Of a stretch of 64,000 nucleotides of DNA, positions 46,621 through 53,719 are shown in pieces; the first letter of the stretch is position 1; every line of letters starts with the position of its first letter. The translations under genes and the position numbers were made by a program. The notes under the pieces were generated by a model. That model was not told the DNA's origin, did not search any database, and was given only the letters and a program-made list of their open reading frames with translations. Source of the stretch: JBBREP01 sp963716525 (GTDB lineage: Bacteria > Actinomycetota > Acidimicrobiia > IMCC26256 > PALSA-610); assembly GCA_963716525.1 (NCBI GenBank), contig OY970315.1, forward strand, positions 3,100,001 through 3,164,000, in the 5' to 3' direction.

Positions 46621-47415
46621 GTGTTCGCTCCCGGCGCCGGCCCGACCGGTGGGCCCATCCTCGGCATCGATCCGGGTGTCTCGTGCTGCGGCTACGGCGC
46701 GATCGTGCGCACGGGCGCGCAGGTGCGCCCCGTGGCGTTCGGCGTGTTCCGCAGCGAGCCGCACGTGCCGCTCCCGGAGCGGCTCGCGACGCTGGCGGGG
46801 GAGCTCGACCACCTCGTCGAGGAGCTGCAGCCGGCGGCCGTCGTCGTGGAGCGGGTGCTGTTCCAGGTGAACGCCCGCACCGCGATCTCCGTGGGCCAGG
46901 CGAGCGGCCTCGCGCTCGTGGCCGCGGCGCGCCGGGGCATCTCGGTGGTGCAGTACTCGCCGAACGAGGTGAAGCTCGCGATCGCGGGCGACGGCGGGGC
47001 GGGCAAGCGCGAGGTCGCCACGATGGTGGCCCGCCTGCTGCGGCTCGCGTCGGTGCCGCGGCCGGCAGACGCCGCCGACGCGCTCGCGCTCGCGCTCTGC
47101 CACGCCTGGCGAGCCCGCGTGCCCGAGGCGCGGGGCGCCGAGCACAACGACCGCCTCGCCGCCGCGATCCGTCGTGCCGCCGGCGAGCGCAGCGAGCGTC
47201 CGGAAGCCCCTGGGGGCGCGAGCCGCAGGCGAGCGGGGGTGGAAGAAGCCCCTGGGGGCGCGAGCCGCAGGCGAGCGGGGGTGGAAGAAGCCCCTGGGGC
47301 GCGAGCCGCAGGCGAGCGGGGGTGGAAGAAGCCCCTGGGGCGCGAGCCGCAGGCGAGCGGGGGTGGAAGAAGCCCCTGGGGCGCGAGCCGCAGGCGAGCG
47401 GGGGTGGAGTCATGA
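46621..47415 (+). CDS. ruvC: Holliday junction endonuclease RuvC with repeat-encoded C-terminal tail
   Basis: Residues about 1-195 are a complete RuvC: I-L-G-I-D-P-G-V-S near residue 15 (catalytic Asp), V-V-V-E-R-V-L-F-Q near 78 (Glu), and D-A-A-D-A-L-A-L-A-L-C-H-A near 150 (last Asp pair). The final 70 residues are made entirely by five copies of the palindromic repeat, read first as S-R-R-R-A-G-V-E-E-A-P-G-G-A and then, after 41-bp units, in the other two frames (A-A-G-E-R-G-W-K, R-E-P-Q-A-S-G-G-G). Normal RuvC ends near residue 190, so the tail replaces the natural stop. The stop TGA overlaps the ruvA ATG. Start: GTG 46621. Confidence 0.92.
   Translation: MFAPGAGPTGGPILGIDPGVSCCGYGAIVRTGAQVRPVAFGVFRSEPHVPLPERLATLAGELDHLVEELQPAAVVVERVLFQVNARTAISVGQASGLALVAAARRGISVVQYSPNEVKLAIAGDGGAGKREVATMVARLLRLASVPRPADAADALALALCHAWRARVPEARGAEHNDRLAAAIRRAAGERSERPEAPGGASRRRAGVEEAPGGASRRRAGVEEAPGARAAGERGWKKPLGREPQASGGGRSPWGASRRRAGVES
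47179..47198 (+). repeat. 20-bp array-boundary sequence, copy 2
   Basis: GCCGGCGAGCGCAGCGAGCG, identical to the reverse complement of 8992-9011. It lies in the ruvC coding frame (giving A-G-E-R-S-E-R) just before the first repeat unit. Confidence 0.7.
47203..47407 (+). repeat. Five repeat units in the 3' end of ruvC
   Basis: Units start (GCCCC) at 47206, 47248, 47290, 47331 and 47372: steps of 42, 42, 41 and 41. Each is GCCCCTGGGG(G)CGC + GAGCCGCAGGCGAGC + GGGGGTGG + AAGAA. Length changes of one base change the reading frame from unit to unit without making stops. The last GGGGGTGGAG stands directly before the ruvA ATG. Confidence 0.95.
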
Positions 47416-48023
47416 TCGGCTCGCTGCGGGGCACCGTGCTGGAGCGCACACCTGCGGGCGAGGTGCTCGTCGAGGTGGGCGGGGTCGGCTACCGCGTGCT
47501 CGTGCCCTTGAACGCGCTCGCGCAGCTCGTTCCCGGCGCGCCGGGCTTCCTTGTCACCCATCTGCACGTGCGCGACGACGCGATGGTGCTCTACGGCTTT
47601 CCCACGTGTGACGAGCGCGACTGCTTCGAGGCGCTCATCACCGCGAGCGGGGTGGGGCCGAAGCTCGCGCTCGCCATCCTGTCGCTGCACCCGCCACACG
47701 CGCTGCGGCGCTGCCTCGCCACCGACGACGTCGAAGCGCTGTGCCTCGTGCCCGGCGTCGGCAAGCGCACCGCGCAGCGGCTCCTCGTCGATTTGAAGGC
47801 GCGCCTCGACCTGCCCGACATCGACCTGCGCGCCGGCGACGGCGCCGCGGGCGGTGACGGTGGGCCGGCGCGGGCCCCGGTGCGCGCCGAGGTGAGGGAG
47901 GCGCTCGAGTCGTTGGGTTACGGCGCCGACGAGATCCGCGCCGTGCTCGCCGACGTCGCCGACGACGTCACGGTCGAAGACGCCCTCCGTGACGCGTTGC
48001 GCACCCTGGGAGCAAGACGGTGA
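47412..48023 (+). CDS. ruvA: Holliday junction DNA helicase subunit RuvA
   Basis: The product is 203 residues: OB-fold domain I (M-I-G-S-L-R-G-T-V-L-E-R, V-E-V-G-G-V-G-Y-R-V), two helix-hairpin-helix motifs (A-S-G-V-G-P-K-L-A-L near 77, V-P-G-V-G-K-R-T-A-Q-R-L-L near 112) and a short domain III (VREALESLGYGADEIRAVL). RuvA binds the four-way junction and loads RuvB. Start: ATG 47412 overlapping the ruvC stop; the ribosome-binding sequence GGGGGTGGAG is supplied by the last repeat unit. The stop TGA (48021-48023) lies in the first base of the next repeat array. Confidence 0.94.
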   Translation: MIGSLRGTVLERTPAGEVLVEVGGVGYRVLVPLNALAQLVPGAPGFLVTHLHVRDDAMVLYGFPTCDERDCFEALITASGVGPKLALAILSLHPPHALRRCLATDDVEALCLVPGVGKRTAQRLLVDLKARLDLPDIDLRAGDGAAGGDGGPARAPVRAEVREALESLGYGADEIRAVLADVADDVTVEDALRDALRTLGARR

Positions 48024-48262
48024 GCCGCAGGCGAGCGGGGGTGCGAGATGCCCCTGGGGGCGCGAGCCGCAGGCGAGCGGGGGTGCGAGATGCCCCTGGG
48101 GGCGCGAGCCGCAGGCGAGCGGGGGTGCGAGATGCCCCTGGGGGCGCGAGCCGCAGGCGAGCGGGGGTGCGAGATGCCCCTGGGGGCGCGAGCCGCAGGC
48201 GAGCGGGGGTGCGAGATGCCCCTGGGGGCGCGAGCCGCAGGCGAGCGGGGGTGGACGCATGA
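48020..48262 (+). CDS. Repeat-encoded 80-residue frame bridging ruvA and ruvB
   Basis: The frame starts with a GTG that overlaps the ruvA stop (GTGA, 48020-48023) and ends with TGA overlapping the ruvB ATG (ATGA, 48259-48262). It is made of almost nothing but the 14-residue unit S-R-R-R-A-G-V-R-D-A-P-G-G-A repeated. It may be translated only to carry ribosomes from ruvA to ruvB; a functional protein is doubtful. The other two sense frames are open too. Confidence 0.35.
   Translation: MSRRRAGVRDAPGGASRRRAGVRDAPGGASRRRAGVRDAPGGASRRRAGVRDAPGGASRRRAGVRDAPGGASRRRAGVDA
48022..48255 (+). repeat. Six 42-bp repeat units between ruvA and ruvB
   Basis: Cores (GAGCCGCAGGCGAGC + GGGGGTG) start at 48022, 48064, 48106, 48148, 48190 and 48232, exactly 42 bp apart. 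Unlike the other arrays the units are identical in length, a multiple of three, and show no stop codon in any of the six frames. The linker is CGAGAT + GCCCCTGGGGGCGC. Confidence 0.95.
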
Positions 48263-49344
48263 GCCGCGAGGAGATGTTGCAGCCCGACGCGAGCGATCCG
48301 GTCGAAGCGGCCGAGGAGACCACGCTGCGGCCTCGGCGGCTCGCCGAGTTCATCGGCCAGCCTGCGCTCAAGGAGCACCTCGAGATCATGCTGGGCGCGG
48401 CGAAGGCGCGCGGTCAGGCCGTCGACCATGTGCTGCTCGCCGGGCCGCCGGGCCTCGGCAAGACGAGCATGGCGCAGATCATCGCGGTCGAGATGGGCTC
48501 GCGGATCCAGCCCACCAGCGGTCCTGCGCTCGAGCGGGCCGGCGACCTCGCGGCCATCCTCACGAACCTCGACGACGGCGACGTGCTGTTCATCGACGAG
48601 GTGCACCGCCTGCCCCGCGCCGTGGAGGAGGTCCTCTACCCGGCGATGGAGGACTTCCAGCTCGACATCGTGATCGGCAAGGGACCGAGCGCCCGCTCGA
48701 TCCGTATCGACGTCCCGCGCTTCACGCTGGTGGGTGCCACCACGCGCACGGGCTTGATCACGGGGCCGCTTCGTGACCGCTTCGGGTTCGTGGCCCGCCT
48801 CGACTACTACACGGCCGGCGATCTCGCCACGATCGTCACCCGCACTGCCACGATCCTGGGCGTCCCGCTCGGTCGGGGCGGTGGCCCGGAGATCGCGGCG
48901 CGCAGCCGCGGCACGCCCCGCATCGCGATCCGGTTGCTGAAGCGCGTGCGCGACTACGCGGAGATGCGCGGCGACGGCACCGTCGACGCCCACACGGCGC
49001 GGGCCGCGCTCGAGCTGTTCGAGGTGGACGAGCTCGGGCTCGACAAGGTCGATCGGGCGATCCTCGGCGCGCTGTGCTCGACGTTCGGCGGCCAGCCGGT
49101 CGGGCTGGGCACGCTCGCCGTGGCGGTGGGGGAGCAGCCCGACACGGTCGAGGACGTGTACGAGCCGTACCTCCTGCAGCACGGCCTGTTGCAGCGCACA
49201 CCGCGCGGCCGTATTGCCACCCCAGCGGCGTTCGCGCACCTCGGCTTGCCGGTGGCCGTGCCGAGCCCCGAGACTCCGGGATTGTTCGACGTGGCCGATG
49301 AGGTCGACGTGGTCGACGTGGTCGACGAGGAGCGTGCGGAATGA
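48259..49344 (+). CDS. ruvB: Holliday junction DNA helicase RuvB
   Basis: This 361-residue AAA+ motor has R-P-R-R-L-A-E-F-I-G-Q near residue 25, Walker A G-P-P-G-L-G-K-T-S near 62, Walker B V-L-F-I-D-E-V-H-R-L near 110, G-A-T-T-R-T-G (sensor 1) and G-P-L-R-D-R-F-G (Arg finger), then the winged-helix C-terminus. A short acidic tail with a V-D-V-V-D tandem ends the protein. Start: ATG 48259, eight bases after the repeat-derived GGGGGTGG; upstream in-frame codons are all repeat sequence. The stop overlaps the crotonase ATG. Confidence 0.95.
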   Translation: MSREEMLQPDASDPVEAAEETTLRPRRLAEFIGQPALKEHLEIMLGAAKARGQAVDHVLLAGPPGLGKTSMAQIIAVEMGSRIQPTSGPALERAGDLAAILTNLDDGDVLFIDEVHRLPRAVEEVLYPAMEDFQLDIVIGKGPSARSIRIDVPRFTLVGATTRTGLITGPLRDRFGFVARLDYYTAGDLATIVTRTATILGVPLGRGGGPEIAARSRGTPRIAIRLLKRVRDYAEMRGDGTVDAHTARAALELFEVDELGLDKVDRAILGALCSTFGGQPVGLGTLAVAVGEQPDTVEDVYEPYLLQHGLLQRTPRGRIATPAAFAHLGLPVAVPSPETPGLFDVADEVDVVDVVDEERAE

Positions 49345-50057
49345 GCGACGATCCGGTCCGGTACGAAGTCGACGACCGCGTCGCGCGCGTCACGATCGAC
49401 CACGGCAAGGCGAACACGCTGTCCACCCCCGTCGTTGCCGCGCTCGACGCCGCCCTCACGCGTGCGGAGCAGGCCGGGCCCGACGAGGTCGGTGCGATGC
49501 TCGTCACGGGCAAGGCGGGGTTCCTGTCCGGCGGCTTCGAGCTCGACGAGATGCGCGCCTCGGCGGAGTCGGCCGGCCGCCTCACCACGAAGGGCGGCGC
49601 GCTGTTCACCCGGATCTTCGGCTCTCCTGTGCCCGTCGTGGTGGCGTGCACGGGGCACGCCATCGCCGCCGGCGCGCTGCTGCTGCTCAGCGCCGACGAG
49701 CGCATCGGTGCCCGCGGTTCCTTCCGCATCGGTCTCATCGAGACGCAGATCGGCATGGTGGTGCCGCGCTGGGCGGCCGAGCTCTCCGAGGAGCGCCTCT
49801 CGCGCCGCCATTTCCAGCTCGCCACGGTCGGCGCACGCATCTACGACCCCGACGGGGCGCGCGACGCCGGCTTCCTCGACGAGGTCGTGGAGCCCGACGC
49901 GCTCGCGGCGCGGGCCGCCGAGGCCGCGCAGTACTGGGCCGGTCTGCCCCGGGCCGCCTACGCCGGCCAGCTCCAGCGCCACCGGGCCGAGCGGCTGCGG
50001 AGGCTCGAGGAGGCGCTGGTCGCCGACCGGGGCGCGTTGTTCGCGCTCGACGAATAG
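49341..50057 (+). CDS. Enoyl-CoA hydratase/isomerase (crotonase) family protein
   Basis: The 238-residue crotonase-fold protein has V-T-I-D-H-G-K-A-N-T-L-S-T near residue 20 and G-F-L-S-G-G-F-E-L-D-E-M near 58 (first oxyanion-hole segment); A-C-T-G-H-A-I-A-A-G-A-L-L-L-L-S near 105 gives the second. The catalytic Glu of classical hydratases near residue 135 is probably E in G-L-I-E-T-Q, so activity is plausible. The substrate is unknown. It starts in the ruvB stop (ATGA) and has no obvious link to recombination. Confidence 0.83.
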   Translation: MSDDPVRYEVDDRVARVTIDHGKANTLSTPVVAALDAALTRAEQAGPDEVGAMLVTGKAGFLSGGFELDEMRASAESAGRLTTKGGALFTRIFGSPVPVVVACTGHAIAAGALLLLSADERIGARGSFRIGLIETQIGMVVPRWAAELSEERLSRRHFQLATVGARIYDPDGARDAGFLDEVVEPDALAARAAEAAQYWAGLPRAAYAGQLQRHRAERLRRLEEALVADRGALFALDE

Positions 50058-50148
50058 GGCCGCCTGACACGGCTCGCCGCGAGGCGGCGGATAGATTCTC
50101 AGGGCTCACCAACGCCCGTAGTCCCCACCGTAACTGGGTCGATACCTC

Positions 50149-50484
50149 GTGCAAGCTCTGCTGCTGATCCCCGTCGTGGCGATCCCATTCTTCCTGCTGT
50201 TCGTGCTGCCGCAGCGGCGCCAGCTCCGCGTGGTCGCCGAGATGCAGGCCCGGATCGTGCCCGGCGACGAGATCGTCACCACCTCGGGCATCTTCGGGCG
50301 GATCGTCAGCCTCGACGTCGACACCGCCGAGCTCGAGATCAGCCCGTCCACCACGATCACGATCGCGCGGCGCGCGATCGGCAGGCTCGTCGCCGACCTG
50401 CCGCTACCGGCGCGCCCGAGCGTGATCGAGGCCACACCGCCCGACCGCTCCGGTGACGGCCCGGGCGGCGAACGGTCGGTATGA
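50149..50484 (+). CDS. yajC: Preprotein translocase subunit YajC
   Basis: The product is 111 residues: one N-terminal membrane helix (about 3-20), F-V-L-P-Q-R-R-Q-L-R after it, then I-V-P-G-D-E-I-V-T-T-S-G-I-F-G-R-I, the YajC domain signature, and a Pro-rich tail. YajC works with SecDF at the SecYEG translocon. Start: GTG 50149. TAGATT (50091-50096) may be a distant -10. The stop overlaps secD. Confidence 0.9.
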   Translation: MQALLLIPVVAIPFFLLFVLPQRRQLRVVAEMQARIVPGDEIVTTSGIFGRIVSLDVDTAELEISPSTTITIARRAIGRLVADLPLPARPSVIEATPPDRSGDGPGGERSV

Positions 50485-52115
50485 ACCGCAAGCCTCTCCT
50501 GCTGATCGTCACGCTCGTGGTCGTCGTCGGAGCGTTCCTGGGCACGCTCGCGTCCGGCAAGCGTCCCCAGCTCGGCCTCGATCTCCGCGGCGGGATCTCG
50601 GTGCGTCTGTTCCCGGTGAAGGGCACCGACCCGTCGCTGCTCGACACGGCCCGCCAGATCATCGAGAACCGCGTGAACGCGCTCGGCGTGGCCGAGCCCG
50701 AGGTGAGCCGGCAGGGCGACACGATCGTGGTCGACCTGGCCGGCGTGCACAACCGCCAGACCGCGCTCGACACCATCGGCAGCACCGGCGAGATGCAGAA
50801 CCGGCCCGAACTCCAGGCGTTGCCGGCAACGTTCAAGGTGCCGGCGAGCACGACCACCACCACCAAGCCGGGGGCGACCACCACCACCAAGGCAGGCAGC
50901 ACCACCACCGCGCCCGCCGGCACCACCACCGCGCCGGCAACCACGACCACCGCGCCGGCAACCACGACCACCGCGCCGGCAACCACGACCACCGCGCCGG
51001 CAACCACGACCACCGCGCCCGCCGGCACCACCACGACGAAGGCGGGGACCACCACCACGACGAAGGCCGGTGCCACCACCACGACGCAGAGCCTGGTCGG
51101 CAAGAGCTGCAAGGACTTCGTGAACAGCGACCACCCGCCCGCGCCGGACCAGCAGGGCTGGTTCTGGGACCAGGTGTCGAAGAACGGCCACCACCAGACC
51201 TGCTACCTGCTCGGCCCGAGCGTGCTGCCCGGCACCGCCGTCAGCGCTGCGGCCGCCACCTACGACCCGCAGGGCAACGGTTGGGGCGTCGACGTCACCT
51301 ACCGCGGCAACGAGTTCGTGCAGAAGGTGGCCGTGCCCTATGTGAACAAGCAGGTCGCGATCGTGCTCGACAACGCGGTGATCAGCGACCCGGTCATCAA
51401 CCCCGGCATCACGGGCAGCAAGGTCCGGATCTCCGGCCACTTCAGCCAGGGCTCGGCGCGCAGCCTCGCGCTCGCGCTCCGCTACGGCTCGCTGCCCGTG
51501 AAGTTCGACCAGAAGCAGCAGACGGTCGAAGACGTCTCGCCGACGCTCGGCAACAGCCAACTCACCGCGGGCATCGCCGCCGGTCTGATCGGCCTGGCGC
51601 TCGTCGCGATCTACATGCTGTTGTTCTACCGGCTCCTCGGCATCGTCGTGTGGGTCGGTCTCGGGCTCACGGGCATGGTGCTGTTCACGCTCGTCACGTG
51701 GCTCGGCCAATCGCAGGGCGTGACGCTCACGCTCTCGGGCGTCACGGGCATCATCGTGTCCGTCGGTGTCACGGTCGACTCGTACGTGGTGTTCTACGAA
51801 CGCCTGAAGGACGAGGTGCGCACGGGCAAGACCGTGCGCTCGTCGGTCGAGGTCGGTTGGAAGCGCGCCTGGCGCACGATCGTGGCCGCCGACTCCGTCG
51901 CGCTCATCGGCGCGGGCGTCCTCTACGTGCTCACGATCGGGTCGGTGAAGGGCTTCGCGTACTTCCTGGCGCTGTCGACGCTCGTCGACCTGTTGCTCGC
52001 CTGGTGCTACATGCACCCGCTGGTGTCGCTGCTCGCGCGCCGCCCGTCGCTCGTCGGCCGCCGCGGCGTCGGTGTGGCGGCCGGTCTCGACGTGGCCGGG
52101 AGGACGGCGGTATGA
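50481..52115 (+). CDS. secD: Protein translocase subunit SecD with Thr-rich insert
   Basis: SecD uses the proton gradient to pull proteins through the Sec channel. Visible parts of 544 residues: one membrane helix, L-G-L-D-L-R-G-G-I-S-V near residue 32, the P1 base (LDTARQIIENRVNALGVAEPEV), a Thr/Ala/Pro-rich insert (about residues 122-205; includes four 21-bp tandem units at 50937-51020), P1 head (VAIVLDNAVISDPVINPGITG) and five C-terminal helices with S-V-G-V-T-V-D-S-Y-V-V-F-Y-E-R. The insert, with T-T-T-A-P-A-T, is long for the family. Start: ATG in the yajC stop. Confidence 0.93.
   Translation: MNRKPLLLIVTLVVVVGAFLGTLASGKRPQLGLDLRGGISVRLFPVKGTDPSLLDTARQIIENRVNALGVAEPEVSRQGDTIVVDLAGVHNRQTALDTIGSTGEMQNRPELQALPATFKVPASTTTTTKPGATTTTKAGSTTTAPAGTTTAPATTTTAPATTTTAPATTTTAPATTTTAPAGTTTTKAGTTTTTKAGATTTTQSLVGKSCKDFVNSDHPPAPDQQGWFWDQVSKNGHHQTCYLLGPSVLPGTAVSAAAATYDPQGNGWGVDVTYRGNEFVQKVAVPYVNKQVAIVLDNAVISDPVINPGITGSKVRISGHFSQGSARSLALALRYGSLPVKFDQKQQTVEDVSPTLGNSQLTAGIAAGLIGLALVAIYMLLFYRLLGIVVWVGLGLTGMVLFTLVTWLGQSQGVTLTLSGVTGIIVSVGVTVDSYVVFYERLKDEVRTGKTVRSSVEVGWKRAWRTIVAADSVALIGAGVLYVLTIGSVKGFAYFLALSTLVDLLLAWCYMHPLVSLLARRPSLVGRRGVGVAAGLDVAGRTAV
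50937..51020 (+). repeat. Four 21-bp tandem repeats in secD
   Basis: GCAACCACGACCACCGCGCCG repeats exactly at 50937, 50958, 50979 and 51000. It codes for A-T-T-T-T-A-P and lies in the Thr-rich insert of the exported P1 domain. Confidence 0.9.
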
Positions 52116-52131
52116 GCGTCCGGAGGTGGGC

Positions 52132-53646
52132 ATGACGGCCACCATCGAGACCCCTACCGAGCACCTCGAGGGAGTCCCGGGCACCCCCGGCGTCGACCGC
52201 CGGCACCGGCCGTCCGACTTCCTGCACGAGCGGACGAACTTCGACTTCCTGCGCCACGGCCGCGCGTACATCGCGATGTTCCTCGTGGTGGTCGTGGGCG
52301 GCGCGCTCGCGCTCGGTGTGCGCGGCCTGAATCTCGGCATCGACTTCACCGGCGGCGTTTCCTGGCAGGTCGACGTCGCGAGTGGCGTGAACGACACGGT
52401 GGTTGGCGTCCATTCGGTCATCGACAAGCTGAACATCCGTGACTACAAGGCCACGATCAGCACGAACCCGTCGAACGGCAAGAAGACGATCCGCGTCCAG
52501 GCCAATGTCGTCGACGACGCGAGCGACCACATCCGCACCGCGATCGCCACGGCCACGGGCACCAAGTCGAGCGACGTCAGCGACACCCAGATCAACCAGA
52601 GCGAGACGTTCACGGTCACCGGCGTGAAGTCGCCCGACAAGGCCAAGGTGCTCGCGGCGGTCGAAGCCACGAAGCTGGCCCGCACGACGCCGATCGTCAC
52701 GGTCTCCCAGAGCCAGGTGACGGTGACGCTGAGCAAGGTCCCGAGCATCCGTGACAACGTCACGAATGCCCTCGCCCAGTACGCGCACACGAAGGCGTCC
52801 GCGGTGAGCATCAGCACCGTCGGTCCCACGTGGGGCAGCCAGGTGTCGCACAAGGCTGTCGTGGCGCTCTTCGTGTTCTTCGGAGTGCTCGCGCTCTACC
52901 TCGCGCTCCGGTTCGAGGTGAAGATGTCGGTTGCGGCGATCGTTGCGGTGATCCACGACATCATCTTCACGGTCGCGGTGTACGCACTCACGCAGTTCAC
53001 CGTGTCGCCGGCAACCGTCACCGCGTTCCTCACCATCCTCGGCTTCTCGCTGTACGACACCGTCGTGGTGTTCGACAAGATCAAGGAGAACCAGGCGACG
53101 CTGCTCACCCTCGGCCGTTCCACGTACCGCGAGATGGCGAACCGCTCGCTCAACGAGGTGCTGATGCGGTCGTTGTCGACGTCGTTCGTGGCGTTGATGC
53201 CGGTCGTCTCGTTGCTCGTGGTCGGCTCGGGCTTCTTCGGCGCCACCGCGCTCGAGGACTTCGCGCTCGCGCTGTTCGCAGGTCTGTTCGTCGGGTCGTA
53301 CTCGTCGATCTTCGTCGCCTCGCCGCTGCTCGTGTCGCTGAAGGAGCGCGAGCCGCAGTACCGCGCGCTCATCGAGCGTCGCGACGCGCGCGCCCGCGCC
53401 GAAGCCCGCACCGCGCCGAAGCCGGCAGCCGGGCGCGCGGCCGTCTCGGCGGGTCCGGCGCGCCGCACATCGGTGGTCAGCCCGCCGGTGTCGGGCACCC
53501 CGGCCGACGACGGCGACGAGGAACTGGCGGAGGCATCCGACGTGCCCACCGAGTGGGACACCACCGGCGTGCCCGGTCCGCCGCCCGTGCGCCGCACCGG
53601 TCCGTCCCCGCGGCCGCGCCAGCAGCGCGGCAAGAAGCGCCGCTGA
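52132..53646 (+). CDS. secF: Protein translocase subunit SecF
   Basis: This is a 504-residue partner of SecD. After a polar N-terminus of about 45 residues comes the first helix, then L-N-L-G-I-D-F-T-G-G-V-S-W, the periplasmic domain, and five helices with F-S-L-Y-D-T-V-V-V-F-D-K-I-K-E-N and L-M-R-S-L-S-T-S. A C-terminal Pro/Arg/Ala-rich tail of about 110 residues has K-K-R-R at the end; this is longer than most SecF. Start: ATG 52132 with GGAGGTGGG, 16 bases after secD. Confidence 0.93.
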   Translation: MTATIETPTEHLEGVPGTPGVDRRHRPSDFLHERTNFDFLRHGRAYIAMFLVVVVGGALALGVRGLNLGIDFTGGVSWQVDVASGVNDTVVGVHSVIDKLNIRDYKATISTNPSNGKKTIRVQANVVDDASDHIRTAIATATGTKSSDVSDTQINQSETFTVTGVKSPDKAKVLAAVEATKLARTTPIVTVSQSQVTVTLSKVPSIRDNVTNALAQYAHTKASAVSISTVGPTWGSQVSHKAVVALFVFFGVLALYLALRFEVKMSVAAIVAVIHDIIFTVAVYALTQFTVSPATVTAFLTILGFSLYDTVVVFDKIKENQATLLTLGRSTYREMANRSLNEVLMRSLSTSFVALMPVVSLLVVGSGFFGATALEDFALALFAGLFVGSYSSIFVASPLLVSLKEREPQYRALIERRDARARAEARTAPKPAAGRAAVSAGPARRTSVVSPPVSGTPADDGDEELAEASDVPTEWDTTGVPGPPPVRRTGPSPRPRQQRGKKRR

Positions 53647-53707
53647 GCCGAGCCGGGCGTCGGTCACGCGTCGCGGTGCCAGGGCGGACTCGACGCACTT
53701 GCCCGTG

Positions 53708-53713
53708 TACCGT
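53708..53713 (+). promoter_or_regulatory. -10 element for leaderless secreted PQQ-repeat gene
   Basis: TACCGT six bases before the ATG at 53720. Confidence 0.5.
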
Positions 53714-53719
53714 CACCAA

